A stretch of DNA of 64,000 bases from positions 62,001 to 126,000 of the forward strand of contig NZ_JACJRT010000014.1 of the NCBI RefSeq assembly GCF_014697415.1. The letters run 5' to 3'. The notes below the pieces were generated by a model, which was not told the DNA's origin, did no database searches, and saw only the letters and a list, made by a program, of their open reading frames with translations. Position numbers and translations under genes: made by a program. This document shows positions 37,001-45,603 of this stretch, piece by piece. The DNA is from Cyanobium sp. FACHB-13342 (GTDB lineage: Bacteria; Cyanobacteriota; Cyanobacteriia; PCC-6307; Cyanobiaceae). Every line of letters starts with the position of its first letter. Position 1 is the first letter of the stretch.

Positions 37001-37699
37001 TTTGGCCGGCGCATTCTTAAGGGTCATGGTGACCGGCGGGCCACTCACGTTGACGTAACCAGGATTCCGCAGCGTCATGGTGCCCACCGCCATGTCCCCC
37101 AGCGGCGGGGCCACCGCCCGGGCCTGGAGTGGCGGGGCGTAGGTGGGCAGGGGAACAGCTCCGGGTTGGCTGAGATTCAAGCGGTTGGTCTGCAGCGAAG
37201 CCTGGGGAGAGGAGGGGAAGGTGAGGATCAGATTCACCCCGTCGGCACTCACCACCGGGCGAGCCATGGACACACCTGGCATCGGGGTCACCGACAGGTT
37301 GTAGGTGCTCCCGGAACCATCCAGGCTGACGGACTGGAAGCCGAGCTCCGGCAGGGAAAGCCGCTGGGGACCAGAGCGCAGCCCTGAAGGCCTCGCCGTG
37401 GTGAGTTGGCCCTGCCAACCATTGGCCCTGGAGGACTGCTGCAACTCCGGTGCCGGGCCGGCCCCTTCCACCACTAGCTCCACAGCATTGCCGAGGCGGC
37501 GCACCTGGAGCTGCAGGGGCCCAGTGGTTGCCACGGACGGCGAGCCCGCAGTTGAGCTGGAGACAGGAGCTGAGCCCGCAGCCGGTTGACGCGGTGCCGC
37601 CTGGCTGGATGCCTCAAGCAGAGCAAACGCCGGAAGGGCCGTGGCCACCGCGGCTGTAGCAAATCGCTGCCAAAGATGCCTGCCCAACGTCAATGCCAC
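35492..37699 (-). CDS. pilQ: type IV pilus secretin PilQ
   Basis: Outer-membrane secretin of 735 aa through which type IV pili extrude. Order: signal peptide, AMIN domain (about residues 60-165), STN-like domain (VTMTLKNAPAKDALMALAQLG), N-domain with Ser/Thr/Gln-rich insert, and the secretin core ending GDIPLIGSLFRSSGNRREKR then LVIMVTPKI. The start is a GTG at 37699. The 3' two-thirds (below about 37,000) is strikingly AT-rich compared with the 5' third. It lies downstream of pilM-pilN-pilO. Confidence 0.95.
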   Translation of the reverse strand: MALTLGRHLWQRFATAAVATALPAFALLEASSQAAPRQPAAGSAPVSSSTAGSPSVATTGPLQLQVRRLGNAVELVVEGAGPAPELQQSSRANGWQGQLTTARPSGLRSGPQRLSLPELGFQSVSLDGSGSTYNLSVTPMPGVSMARPVVSADGVNLILTFPSSPQASLQTNRLNLSQPGAVPLPTYAPPLQARAVAPPLGDMAVGTMTLRNPGYVNVSGPPVTMTLKNAPAKDALMALAQLGGYGFVFVDDGNATGQGAVSSARTVSISFRGETYSRALNSTLLAAGLQGKKEGNMIIAGPNALTKSFGAQMSKVYRLNQVGPNAAADYLANLGASVTKTNTITTSVTQGVSQGEAVSSGANSQTTQSQTQTTVEAYGASTGPLVGLRATTDTRLGTITLVGDPGIVLVAEGYLRQLDLRQRQVALSVKILDVNLDNDSTMENSFAIRWGNNFIVNDGGELLGAFGNNLPPTYNPLTGFSAQSPNPGLAYPKDQFYDFLRAQIVSQSTKLLASPTLILQENPAELRSEGGGGSGGSSTGALDDYSIDSPIGRRRANEGVVRVGTNVITQYQVNNAANASGASNIITCEPTLSTAGLVLGARVEKIDDNGFVTFALSPSVSAVTDREPVPGCGNIDILSIRRLDTGALRVRDGQTLIMTGVISDFDRAEVSKWPILGDIPLIGSLFRSSGNRREKRELVIMVTPKIINDVEGGVYGYGYQPSTPQAREFMGSASY

Positions 37700-37758
37700 A
37701 ACTTTGGGCGGATCTTACCGAAAGAGTTTCTCCAAGGCCAGAGCTGGTCTGGAGTTTG

Positions 37759-38475
37759 TTAGTTCTTCGGTGCCGATGGAGGAGCTGTCACACCCGCAGC
37801 AGATCGATAGTAAGTGAACTGCAACTTCAACTCCGTCTTGGCGACGGCCGGCGCCACTGCAGGCTGACCAGCCGCAGGCTGGGGGGCGCTGGGCAGGGCA
37901 ACTGCCGCAAGGGCCAAGTTGCTCTGGGTCACCAAAACCGTGAGCTTCTCGGTCGCCCGCAGGAACGCCAGCAGATTGGGATAGGGGCCCTTGGCCGTGA
38001 TCAGCACCTTCTGGGCCTGGAGACCGGCTGCTTCCAGGGGAGTTTTGGGAGGGGGAGGAGGGGCATCCTCCCCTTTCTTGGCCGCATCGGGCGTCGGCGG
38101 CGGGGCCACCACCGGCTCATACAGGTCCAACTGGACGCCCAGACGGGAGGCCTCCCGATCGAGTTGGGCCAGGAAGGTGGCCAGCTCGCCACTGCCCTGA
38201 ATCATTTGCAGGAGCTGGGCCTGATTGCGTTCAGCCTTGCTCTGGGCTTGAGCAGTCTTGGCGATTTGGGCCCGGAGCATGGGAATGCGGGCCTGAAGTT
38301 CCTCCAACTGGGCCAGCCGTTCGCTAGCGGCTTGGAGCCGCATCCACTGGGGAACGGCGGCAAAACCGACAATCAAACCCGTCACCACAACGCCAATGCC
38401 AATGGGAACGCCGAACAGCAAGCGCTGCTGCAGTCGGGATGCCTTTGGGTTCGCAGCGTCCTGAAGATTGGTCAT
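37759..38475 (-). CDS. pilO: type IV pilus inner-membrane protein PilO
   Basis: Protein of 238 aa with a short cytoplasmic N terminus, one membrane span (LLFGVPIGIGVVVTGLIVGFA), a coiled coil (ERLAQLEELQARIPMLRAQI) and a ferredoxin-like periplasmic domain (TAKGPYPNLLAFLRATEKLTVLV). This matches PilO of the alignment complex. The linker contains a Pro-rich run typical of cyanobacterial PilO. It overlaps pilN by four bases. Confidence 0.88.
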   Translation of the reverse strand: MTNLQDAANPKASRLQQRLLFGVPIGIGVVVTGLIVGFAAVPQWMRLQAASERLAQLEELQARIPMLRAQIAKTAQAQSKAERNQAQLLQMIQGSGELATFLAQLDREASRLGVQLDLYEPVVAPPPTPDAAKKGEDAPPPPPKTPLEAAGLQAQKVLITAKGPYPNLLAFLRATEKLTVLVTQSNLALAAVALPSAPQPAAGQPAVAPAVAKTELKLQFTYYRSAAGVTAPPSAPKN

Positions 38476-39197
38476 TGGAGCAGTCCCTCCTTCTGCAAGA
38501 GATCCAAGCGGCGAACAAGGCCCTCAGCCCCGAGCTGACTGAGAATTTGTTTCTCAGCCGCAGGGCTGATCGGGGGGCGGAAATTCACAACGATTTCAAA
38601 ATCAACCGGTCCCACGACCGGTCCCTGTGTTGCCGGACCCGAACTGGCCACATCGGCCCCGCGGGACGCTTTGACCATCGTCACTCCGTTGGGATCAACG
38701 AGGGGTGAGCGCTTCAGCTGGAGCTGGAAGGCATTGATCCGGGCAAAGGCCTGGGGATCGCGAGAGGAGCCCTTGAGGCGATAGCCCGATCCCTCCTCGG
38801 TGGCCGCGGTGAGCTGAATCCCCTCCGGCACACGGGTCTGGAGATCACGCAACACCGCCGAACCGGAGCGCACCGCAATCAGGCCCTTCACCAAGTCTCC
38901 ATTGGCCTTGTCGATCCCCTGGAGTTTGGTTTTGGCTGCCGTGAGCTGGGTTTCAAACAGCTGCACCTCCGCCTCCACCGTGCTGAGACGCTCGATCGCA
39001 GCGTTCACCATCATGGAGCGCAGGAACACCAAGGCGGTAACGCCAAGGGAGACCCCGATCAACGCGGCACCGATCGCCACACCCTGAACGAGCCGCTGGC
39101 GCCCTTGAACGGAGACCGCAACGGGATCGGGAAGGTTGAGCTCCTGGCGCTTTTCACGCAGGAGGTCGAACGGAGTCGTGGTCGGCGTGGAGGTCAT
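38472..39197 (-). CDS. pilN: type IV pilus inner-membrane protein PilN
   Basis: Protein of 241 aa. The N terminus has PFDLLREKRQELNLPDP, the cytoplasmic part that would bind PilM (usually INLLP-like in proteobacteria), followed by a membrane span (GVAIGAALIGVSLGVTALVFL), a coiled coil and a periplasmic domain with GYRLKGSSRDPQAFARINAF, a typical PilN feature. It overlaps both pilM and pilO start/stop codons, so the three are translationally coupled. Confidence 0.88.
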   Translation of the reverse strand: MTSTPTTTPFDLLREKRQELNLPDPVAVSVQGRQRLVQGVAIGAALIGVSLGVTALVFLRSMMVNAAIERLSTVEAEVQLFETQLTAAKTKLQGIDKANGDLVKGLIAVRSGSAVLRDLQTRVPEGIQLTAATEEGSGYRLKGSSRDPQAFARINAFQLQLKRSPLVDPNGVTMVKASRGADVASSGPATQGPVVGPVDFEIVVNFRPPISPAAEKQILSQLGAEGLVRRLDLLQKEGLLQ

Positions 39198-40096
39198 TGG
39201 GCCAGCTCCAAGGTCGAGAGCCCCTGCAGGGCGAGGGAACCGAATCCATCCCGATCGATCAGCTCGGCTTCCAGGCCGAGGGCCTGCTCCAGCAACTCAA
39301 GATCCTGAAGCGGTTCGGCCAACAACAACCGCAGGGAAGCCTGGGGCGCCAGTTGACTGCGATAAAACTCCAGACACCGCTGCAACGCGGGGATCAGCTC
39401 CGCCATGTTGCCGGGCAACATCCGCTCGAATTCAGGCACGCCCTGCCTCCAGATAATCAGATTGGTTCGCTGATCCAGGGGTTGGAGCAACGCCACCACG
39501 GTGTGGGCAGGAGTGGCCTCCAACTGCTCCTGGATCCCCAACATTTGGCACACCTGGTTCGGGAGCAGGTGCTGCAAGGTGCCACCGGCAATGGCGAACA
39601 CTTCCACCCAGGCCTCAACAACCGAGCGCTCGGCCGCCACCACCATTGAACTCGAGGGCCGGCCAGGCAGGGGCTGGATATTCAAATAGGCCGCCTCCAA
39701 GGAGAAGGGCCAGCCCAGATCCGGATTCAGATCCCGCAGTTCTTCAACCGAATCGACTGGCTGCTGGCTGTCGGGCCAATCCACCACACGCCAATGGGAG
39801 GCCGAGCTCGGCAAGGACACCACCAGTTGGGCGTCGATGCCCCCATGTTCGAGCAGCAGATCGCCCAGAAAATCTCCCACCGCATCCCGGAGGTACGGCG
39901 TGCCATCGCGGCACGTCCGGGCCGGGATGGGGGCGGTCCAGATCGGACGTGGGTAACGCAGCGTCGGCTCCACGGGCTTACCCCTCTTCACCGACTGTCC
40001 AATCACTTGGTGATCAGACAGATCGATCATCACCACCGTGGGGAAGAGCTGGGCACGGAGGGGCCGCCATTTGTCCTGGATTCCCGCCAGTACCAA
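39194..40096 (-). CDS. pilM: type IV pilus actin-like protein PilM, divergent
   Basis: Cytoplasmic protein of 300 aa assigned from its place before pilN and from fold-level similarity to PilM (SSSMVVAAERSVVEAWVEVFAIAGGTLQHLLPN and an actin-like C-terminal region). The nucleotide-binding phosphate-1 loop, usually GIDIGS-like, reads VMIDLSDHQVIG, so ATP binding may be altered. The start is uncertain: I used the TTG at 40096, with an ATG at 40030 possible. Confidence 0.78.
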   Translation of the reverse strand: MVLAGIQDKWRPLRAQLFPTVVMIDLSDHQVIGQSVKRGKPVEPTLRYPRPIWTAPIPARTCRDGTPYLRDAVGDFLGDLLLEHGGIDAQLVVSLPSSASHWRVVDWPDSQQPVDSVEELRDLNPDLGWPFSLEAAYLNIQPLPGRPSSSMVVAAERSVVEAWVEVFAIAGGTLQHLLPNQVCQMLGIQEQLEATPAHTVVALLQPLDQRTNLIIWRQGVPEFERMLPGNMAELIPALQRCLEFYRSQLAPQASLRLLLAEPLQDLELLEQALGLEAELIDRDGFGSLALQGLSTLELAQ

Positions 40097-40134
40097 AGGT
40101 CTGATCCATTGCTTTAGGCAAACTTACCGAAATT

Positions 40135-41307
40135 TCAGCGCCAAGCCAGTCCCGAACCAACAGCTTCACCAAGGTGGACTAATCCATGGCGGTCGAGTTG
40201 GCTGCCCAGGCCCTCGAGAATGCGGGGCACCAGGGCCGGTCCTCCATAGATCCAGCCGGTGTACAGCTGCACCAGCGAGGCTCCAGCGGCGATCCGCTCC
40301 CAGGCACTCTCCGCCGAGTCGACGCCGCCCACCCCAACCAGGGGCAAGGCGGGGCCGGCCGTGGCCCGCAGCCGCCGCAACACCTCGAGGGCCCGAGAGC
40401 GCAGGGGGGCGCCACTGAGGCCACCGGCCTCCTCGCCCAAGGTGCGGCCGGTCTGACTCAGGCGTCGCTGCTCCAGGCCGAAACGGTTGAGGCTGGTGTT
40501 CACAGCGATCACCCCAGCCAGGCCCTCCTCGTAGGCCATGCGGGCGATGGCATCGATCGCGTCGTCTTCCAGGTCGGGGGCGATCTTCACCAGCAAGGGC
40601 GGACAGGCGGGCAACCGCCGCAGCCGCTCCACCAGGCGCCGCAGCAGGGTTTCCTCCTGCAGCTCCCGCAGGCCGGGCGTGTTCGGTGAGCTCACGTTGA
40701 TCACGGCGTAGTCGGCCAGGGGGGCCAGCAGCTCCAGGGACGAGGCGTAGTCGTCGGGGGCCAGCTCCAGGGAGGTGATCTTCGATTTGCCGAGATTGAT
40801 GCCAAGCACGGCGGGGCGCCGGCCAGGAGCCGGCAGCTGCTGGCGCTCGAGGGTGCGGCGCAGGGCCTGGGCTCCGTCGTTGTTGAAACCCATCCGGTTG
40901 AGGGCCGCCCGCTCCGCCGCCAGGCGGAACAGGCGCGGCTTGGGATTGCCCGGCTGGCCGTGCCAGGTGACCGTGCCGAGCTCGGCAAAGCCAAAGCCAA
41001 ACAAATGCCAGATTCCCGCCGCCACACCGTTCTTGTCGAAGCCAGCCGCCAGGCCCACCGGATTGGGGAAGCGGCAGCCAAACAGGGTCTGCTCCAGCCG
41101 GGGATCGGGACGCTGCAACTCGGCCGCCAGGCCGGCCAGGGCCCCACTCACCAGGGGCCAGCGGCGGCGCAGCGACGCCTGGGCCAGGGCCGTGAGGGTG
41201 AGCTGGCTGAGCTGCTCGGCATCGGCACCGTCGTCCCGCCCCAGCAGCGGACCCACCAGCCGCCCGTAGAGCGCCTCGGTGCTGGTTGCCGAGCCCGTCT
41301 CCGCCAT
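40135..41307 (-). CDS. pyrD: dihydroorotate dehydrogenase (quinone), class 2
   Basis: Membrane-associated flavoenzyme of 390 aa in pyrimidine synthesis. Motifs are [35 protein letters not shown], the catalytic Ser in [33 protein letters not shown] and the FMN phosphate site [18 protein letters not shown]. The N-terminal helix typical of class 2 is present. The start is the ATG at 41307; the longer in-frame ORF to 41514 overlaps rnhA and lacks homology. Confidence 0.95.
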   Translation of the reverse strand: MAETGSATSTEALYGRLVGPLLGRDDGADAEQLSQLTLTALAQASLRRRWPLVSGALAGLAAELQRPDPRLEQTLFGCRFPNPVGLAAGFDKNGVAAGIWHLFGFGFAELGTVTWHGQPGNPKPRLFRLAAERAALNRMGFNNDGAQALRRTLERQQLPAPGRRPAVLGINLGKSKITSLELAPDDYASSLELLAPLADYAVINVSSPNTPGLRELQEETLLRRLVERLRRLPACPPLLVKIAPDLEDDAIDAIARMAYEEGLAGVIAVNTSLNRFGLEQRRLSQTGRTLGEEAGGLSGAPLRSRALEVLRRLRATAGPALPLVGVGGVDSAESAWERIAAGASLVQLYTGWIYGGPALVPRILEGLGSQLDRHGLVHLGEAVGSGLAWR

Positions 41308-41317
41308 TAACCGCCGC

Positions 41318-42094
41318 TCACTCCCGATCCTCCAATCCTCCCGCGTCCCGTTCCAAACGCCAGCGCCCCCCCTCCAGGGGCAGCACCTGCCAGTCGCGCC
41401 AGCGCCAGGGTTCACGGCGACGCTCCAGCTGCTGCAAGGGCTGCTCCACCAGTTGGGCCAATTCCACCAGGCTGAGGCCATAGCCCTGAACGGCAAACCG
41501 GTCGGCCAGCTCAAGACGGCTCAGCAGGTGCTGCAACGGAGCCGGGGCTTGATCCGGCGCCGACTCAACGGGCTCCAAGGGCGGCACATCGGCCTCGATC
41601 CGGGCGGTGGCCACCACCTCGCCGACCGCCATCGCCGGCATCTGCCCCCGGGAGAAGGCCACGGCGATCGCATCGCAACGGTCGTTGTCGGGATCGCCGC
41701 TGTGGCCCTTCACATGCACCAACTCCACCCCCGGCAGGCGGGCCCGATCCAACTGCTCCCACAGATCCCGGTTGAGCACCGCCCCACCCGAGGCCGTGCG
41801 CCAGCCCTTGCGCTTCCAGCCCTGGATCCACTTGCTGAAGCCGTCGATCAAGTAGCGGCTGTCCGTGCGGATCGCGAGCCCGGGGGCGTGGGGCAAGTCC
41901 CTGAGGGCCTCCAACAGGGCCAGGGCCGCCGTCAGCTCCATGCGGTTGTTGGTGGTGGCGCGATCGGCCCCACCCAGTTCATGGACCGAGCCATCTTCGA
42001 AGCGCAGCAACGCCCCCCAGCCCCCAGGCCCCGGATTGCCACTGCAGGCACCATCACAGGCCGCAGCCACCACTCTCACCGGCTCAGCCGCCAC
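41318..42094 (-). CDS. rnhA: ribonuclease HI with C-terminal extension
   Basis: RNase HI removes RNA from RNA:DNA hybrids. The four acidic residues are present in [42 protein letters not shown] and [10 protein letters not shown]. Length is 258 aa against 155 for E. coli; about 100 residues after the catalytic domain form a Leu/Gln-rich helical extension of unknown role. I chose the GTG at 42094, preceded by GGGGAG at good spacing; a TTG at 42109 is the alternative. Confidence 0.92.
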   Translation of the reverse strand: MAAEPVRVVAAACDGACSGNPGPGGWGALLRFEDGSVHELGGADRATTNNRMELTAALALLEALRDLPHAPGLAIRTDSRYLIDGFSKWIQGWKRKGWRTASGGAVLNRDLWEQLDRARLPGVELVHVKGHSGDPDNDRCDAIAVAFSRGQMPAMAVGEVVATARIEADVPPLEPVESAPDQAPAPLQHLLSRLELADRFAVQGYGLSLVELAQLVEQPLQQLERRREPWRWRDWQVLPLEGGRWRLERDAGGLEDRE

Positions 42095-42152
42095 TGGACA
42101 ACTCCCCAAAGCTCGCTAGAGAACACACCTGCCCGTTGCGCTTGCCCGAGCC

Positions 42153-42845
42153 ATGGACCAGGCCGTACGTCGAACCTACCTGGCTCTAGCGGGCGCCGGG
42201 CTGGCCCTGCTCACCCCCTGGGCCGGCGCCGCCAGCCTGTTCGACAGCAGGCCCATGGACAGCAGTCGCTTTGCGGTGCTGGCGCGGCCGGTGGGCCCCA
42301 GCGACTGGAACCTGCTGGTGCTGGAGCAGATCCAGGCCCAGCCCCTCTGCTGGCAACAACGGCCTGACGGCTTGGTGGACCCGGCCCTCAATCGCTTCAA
42401 CTTCACCGGCATCTGCAGCCGCTATCTCGACAGCAACGGCTATTCCCTGCGGATCGGCGGCCAGGACCTGGCCAGCCGCTACCGGCTGCAACTGCGCCAG
42501 AGCGGCACCGAGCTGCGACTGGAGGCCAGCACCACCAGCAATCCCACCGTGCTGGTGGTGGGCAGGGCGCACGTGCCCCTGCGCGACCGGGACGGCTTTG
42601 TGGCCTTGACCCTCGAGCCGGGCTGGGACCTGCAGCGGCGGGTGTTCAACAGCCAGACCCTCAGCCACATCTACTTCGCCAATCCCAGCCCCCTGCCCCA
42701 GCTGCTGGCCAAGGCAAGCGGCGCCCCCCTGGCCCTGCGGCCACCGGTGGCCCCGCCCAGCCTGCCGGGCCCAACCCGGACCAGTGGCAGCAGCCTGGTG
42801 GCCCGCGGGCCGATCCGACTGCCGGTGATCCCCTTCAGCGACTGA
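42153..42845 (+). CDS. DUF3747 family exported protein
   Basis: Protein of 230 aa with a signal peptide (ALAGAGLALLTPWAGAA) and the DUF3747 core SRFAVLARPVGPSDWNLLVLEQI, NRFNFTGICSRYLDSNGYSLRI and SHIYFANPSPLPQLL. The family is confined to cyanobacteria; function unknown, probably at the cell surface. A Pro-rich C-terminal tail follows. It is divergent from rnhA with a 58-bp gap. Confidence 0.88.
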   Translation: MDQAVRRTYLALAGAGLALLTPWAGAASLFDSRPMDSSRFAVLARPVGPSDWNLLVLEQIQAQPLCWQQRPDGLVDPALNRFNFTGICSRYLDSNGYSLRIGGQDLASRYRLQLRQSGTELRLEASTTSNPTVLVVGRAHVPLRDRDGFVALTLEPGWDLQRRVFNSQTLSHIYFANPSPLPQLLAKASGAPLALRPPVAPPSLPGPTRTSGSSLVARGPIRLPVIPFSD

Positions 42846-42931
42846 ATCATTCAGCGACTCAATCACGCGCCAGGGGTGGGGACAGTTGCCAGACAGGCCG
42901 ATCCCACCTCCCCCTCCCCAACCCAGGCCGT

Positions 42932-42937
42932 TATGGT
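42932..42937 (+). promoter_or_regulatory. possible -10 element of the candidate small RNA
   Basis: TATGGT lies about seven bases before the proposed 5' end at 42944. No good -35 is visible upstream in the C-rich sequence, which is common for cyanobacterial promoters. Assigned only by position relative to the RNA structure. Confidence 0.3.
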
Positions 42938-42943
42938 CTCAGC

Positions 42944-43040
42944 GTGTGAGGAGTGGGAACGCTCTTCCAGGGTCGAAACGAGGACAGACTCCCGGAATCG
43001 TTCCAACTCAGAGCCCTGCCTTCGGCGGGGCTTTTTTATT
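42944..43040 (+). ncRNA. candidate small RNA with Yfr1-complementary 5' end and intrinsic terminator
   Basis: Between the DUF3747 gene and rplL lies a structured sequence. 42951-42961 (GAGTGGGAACG) pairs with 42999-43009 (CGTTCCAACTC) at 10 of 11 positions, enclosing further stems (TTCC/GGAA, GGG/CCC) and the loop GAAACGAGGACA, then an intrinsic terminator. Its 5' segment 42944-42954 is GTGTGAGGAGT, the exact complement of ACUCCUCACAC, the conserved core of the cyanobacterial sRNA Yfr1. The purine-rich A-runs of the loop recall the Yfr2 (Cyano-1) family, but I cannot confirm membership. It could instead be a structured 3' UTR of DUF3747. Confidence 0.6.
43012..43040 (+). terminator. rho-independent terminator
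   Basis: GCCCTGCC (43013-43020), loop TTC, then GGCGGGGC (43024-43031) and TTTTTTATT. It ends the candidate small RNA or DUF3747 transcript and faces the rplL terminator 17 bases away. Confidence 0.85.
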
Positions 43041-43056
43041 GGCGCGGGGGGGCAGC

Positions 43057-43082
43057 AAAAAGCCGGCCCCAAAGGGCCGGCT
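43057..43082 (-). terminator. rho-independent terminator of the rplJ-rplL operon
   Basis: On the minus strand AGCCGGCCC, loop TTTG, GGGCCGGCT and then TTTTT. It lies 38 bases after the rplL stop. Confidence 0.85.
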
Positions 43083-43119
43083 GAGTTTTGGACAAGCAAG
43101 GGCCCAAGGGGCCCAGGGA

Positions 43120-43503
43120 TCACTTGATGGTGACCTTGCCGCCGGCTTCTTCCACAGCCTTCTTGATGGTTTCGGCTTCGCCTTTGGCGATGCCTTCCTT
43201 GATGGCGCAGGGAGCGCCTTCCACCAGGGCCTTGGCTTCACCCAGGCCGAGGCCGGTGGCCTCGCGGACGGCCTTCAGCACCTTGATCTTGGCGGCGGCG
43301 TCAAAGCTGTCGAGCATGACGTCGAATTCGGTCTTCTCTTCAACGGCTTCGGCAGCAGCTGCGGGAGCGGCGGCCATCACCACGCCGGCGGAAGCGGCGG
43401 CGGACACGCCGAAAGCCTCTTCGATCTGCTTGACGAGCTCGGAAGCCTCAAGCAGCGAAAGGGTTTTCAGCGATTCGAGAATCTTGTCGGTAGTAGCGGA
43501 CAT
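43120..43503 (-). CDS. rplL: 50S ribosomal protein L7/L12
   Basis: Stalk protein of 127 aa. N-terminal dimerisation helices ([19 protein letters not shown]), Ala-rich hinge and the C-terminal domain [20 protein letters not shown] with [15 protein letters not shown], which binds elongation factors. Usual length. It is the last gene of the operon, 69 bases after rplJ. Confidence 0.98.
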   Translation of the reverse strand: MSATTDKILESLKTLSLLEASELVKQIEEAFGVSAAASAGVVMAAAPAAAAEAVEEKTEFDVMLDSFDAAAKIKVLKAVREATGLGLGEAKALVEGAPCAIKEGIAKGEAETIKKAVEEAGGKVTIK

Positions 43504-43572
43504 GGTTGGGAATCAGCAACAGATCTGTTTGTGAACAGTCGGATCGAGGGAGCTCGAACGCGCGGAATGCGA

Positions 43573-44100
43573 TCAGCCTTCGCCAGATTCGGCGTGCTGG
43601 TTGAGCGCCCGGGCAAGACCGGATGGAACCTCGTTGATGCCCACAGCCAGCTTGGTGGCCACGGCATTGATCGCACCGGCGATCTGGGCCATGAGCACCT
43701 CCTTGGAGGGCAGATCCCCGATGGCCTTGATGTCGGATTGGGAGAGGAGCTGACCTTCGAAAAGGCCTCCTTTCACTTCCGACTTCTTCGTGTCCTTCTG
43801 GAAGGACTGCACGGCCTTCACCGCACCACCCACGTCGCCCTTGACGAGCACGAAGGCGTTGGTGCCGGTGAGCAGGGAATCGAGATTCGACCAGGCGCTA
43901 TCGCCATCAATGGCTCGGCGCATCAAGGTGTTTTTGGTCACCTTGCACACACCGTTGCTGGCCTGCAGACGGGTCCGCAGATCAGACATCTCCTTGATGG
44001 TCAGGCCCTTGAAATCGAGGACCAGCGCCATTTCGGCCTCGCCGAGGAGCCCCTTGAGCTCTTCGACGATCTGTTGCTTGTTCTCCAGAGTGCGGCCCAT
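43573..44100 (-). CDS. rplJ: 50S ribosomal protein L10
   Basis: Base of the L12 stalk, 175 aa. It has the N-terminal [13 protein letters not shown] and [27 protein letters not shown] and a C-terminal helix that anchors L12 dimers. It is preceded by a long structured leader, the likely autoregulatory L10 leader. Confidence 0.98.
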   Translation of the reverse strand: MGRTLENKQQIVEELKGLLGEAEMALVLDFKGLTIKEMSDLRTRLQASNGVCKVTKNTLMRRAIDGDSAWSNLDSLLTGTNAFVLVKGDVGGAVKAVQSFQKDTKKSEVKGGLFEGQLLSQSDIKAIGDLPSKEVLMAQIAGAINAVATKLAVGINEVPSGLARALNQHAESGEG

Positions 44101-44149
44101 AGGGAAGGAACGGATCAGGGGAACAAGCGGGGAACGCGGCCCGGGACGC

Positions 44150-44330
44150 CGAGGCTTTCCCGGATGGGAAAACGTCAGCTCGAGGCCGCTGCCTGTTCTG
44201 TCACCCGTCCGGACGAATCCGATCTGGAGCCAAACCTGTCGCGATCACCTCGGCAGGACTTACACAAGGTGGGCCGGAGAACCGGACCACACAGGCAACC
44301 TGCTGTCTGGGGTTGGGCGCGTGCCCTTCT
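44150..44330 (-). promoter_or_regulatory. probable L10 leader (ribosomal protein autoregulatory RNA)
   Basis: The 271-bp gap between rplA and rplJ holds a leader read on the minus strand. It contains CCTGCCGAGGTGATCGCGACAGG (44235-44257), matching the CTGCCGAGG core of the L10 leader that binds the L10-L12 complex, and a strong CCGG-loop-CCGG hairpin upstream (44271-44288). No coding region is visible in the gap. Boundaries are approximate. Confidence 0.6.
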
Positions 44331-44371
44331 GGCAAAAGCCAGTCCAATACCTTACATCTTGAAGCGCCGGC

Positions 44372-45079
44372 TCAGCCCTCCTGCTTGATGTCCTGCAGGG
44401 CGGAAAAGTCGACTTCCACCGAAGGGCCCATCGTGGAGGTCACGTACAGGCTCCTCCAATAGCGGCCCTTGGCGCCGCTGGGCTTGTTGCGGTCGATGGT
44501 CTCCTGCAGGGCCTTGAGGTTGTCGAGCAGCTTGGCCGCATCAAAGCTGGCCTTGCCGAAGCGCACGTGCACGATGCCGGTGCGGTCAGCCCGGAACTCG
44601 AGTTTGCCGGCCTTGAACTCGTTGATGGCGCCGGCCAGATCGGTGGTGACGGTGCCGGCCTTGGGGTTCGGCATCAGACCCCGGGGACCGAGCACCCGGC
44701 CCAGCTTGGCCACCTTGGGCATCATGTCGGGCGTGGCGATCAGCAGGTCAAACTCCATCTCGCCCTTGGCGATCTGATCCACCAGGTCGTCGTCGCCGGC
44801 CAGATCGGCGCCAGCGGCCTTGGCGGCGGCCACGGCCTCACCGCGGGCAATCACCGCAATGCGGATCGACTGGCCGGTGCCATGGGGCAGGGCCACGGTG
44901 GTGCGCAGTTGCTGGTCGGTGTACTTGGGATCGATGCCGAGGCGCACGTGGGCCTCGAGGGTTTCGTCGAACTTGGCATTGGCATTGGCCTTGACCAGCT
45001 CAATGGCCTCCAGGGGCGCGTAGCTGCGGTCTTCGACCTTGGCGCTGAGAGCGGCGAAACGCTTGGAAATTTTCGGCAT
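44372..45079 (-). CDS. rplA: 50S ribosomal protein L1
   Basis: Protein of 235 aa in the L1 stalk and a translational repressor of its own operon in many bacteria. It shows [50 protein letters not shown] and [15 protein letters not shown]. Length is typical. It is followed by the L10 leader rather than directly by rplJ. Confidence 0.98.
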   Translation of the reverse strand: MPKISKRFAALSAKVEDRSYAPLEAIELVKANANAKFDETLEAHVRLGIDPKYTDQQLRTTVALPHGTGQSIRIAVIARGEAVAAAKAAGADLAGDDDLVDQIAKGEMEFDLLIATPDMMPKVAKLGRVLGPRGLMPNPKAGTVTTDLAGAINEFKAGKLEFRADRTGIVHVRFGKASFDAAKLLDNLKALQETIDRNKPSGAKGRYWRSLYVTSTMGPSVEVDFSALQDIKQEG

Positions 45080-45177
45080 GGTGGGAATGGGGTACGGACG
45101 ATTCAGGTCTGGAACCGATGCGGGACTGCCTGGATCTCCCCCGGGTAAGGGTGGATGGATTGGGGACGGAGCGGGGC

Positions 45178-45603
45178 TCAGTCGTTGACGGCGACGCCCA
45201 TGTTGCGGGCGGTGCCTTCAATGATGCGCATGGCCGACTCAACGCTGGTGCAGTTGAGGTCGGGCAGTTTGGTCTTGGCGATCTCCTCGAGCTGGGCACG
45301 GCTGATGGCACCCACCGACCCCTTGGCAGAGGTGGCGGCACCCTTCTCAATGCCGGCGGCCTTGGAGATCAGCACGGAGGCGGGAGGGGTCTTGAGAATG
45401 AAGGTGAAGCTGCGGTCTTCGAAGACCGAGATCTCCACCGGGATGACCAGACCGGCCTTCTCCTGCGTGCGGGCGTTGTACTCCTTGCAGAACGCCATGA
45501 TGTTGACGCCGTGCTGACCGAGGGCAGGGCCCACCGGCGGCGCGGGGTTGGCTTTGCCGGCATCGAGGGCCAGCTTGATTACGGCAACGACTTTCTTGGC
45601 CAT
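45178..45603 (-). CDS. rplK: 50S ribosomal protein L11
   Basis: GTPase-centre protein of 141 aa. Motifs are [45 protein letters not shown] and [26 protein letters not shown]. Length is standard. It lies between nusG and rplA in the conserved order. Confidence 0.98.
   Translation of the reverse strand: MAKKVVAVIKLALDAGKANPAPPVGPALGQHGVNIMAFCKEYNARTQEKAGLVIPVEISVFEDRSFTFILKTPPASVLISKAAGIEKGAATSAKGSVGAISRAQLEEIAKTKLPDLNCTSVESAMRIIEGTARNMGVAVND

Noticed and set aside
42944-42954. The GTGTGAGGAGT/ACTCCTCACAC match as a Yfr1 gene on the minus strand
   Set aside because: The minus strand has no terminator hairpin with a U tract after the motif, so this is not Yfr1 itself; the structured RNA and its terminator are on the plus strand.
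43057-43082. This hairpin as part of the candidate small RNA
   Set aside because: Its U tract is on the minus strand, so it terminates rplJ-rplL and not the plus-strand RNA.
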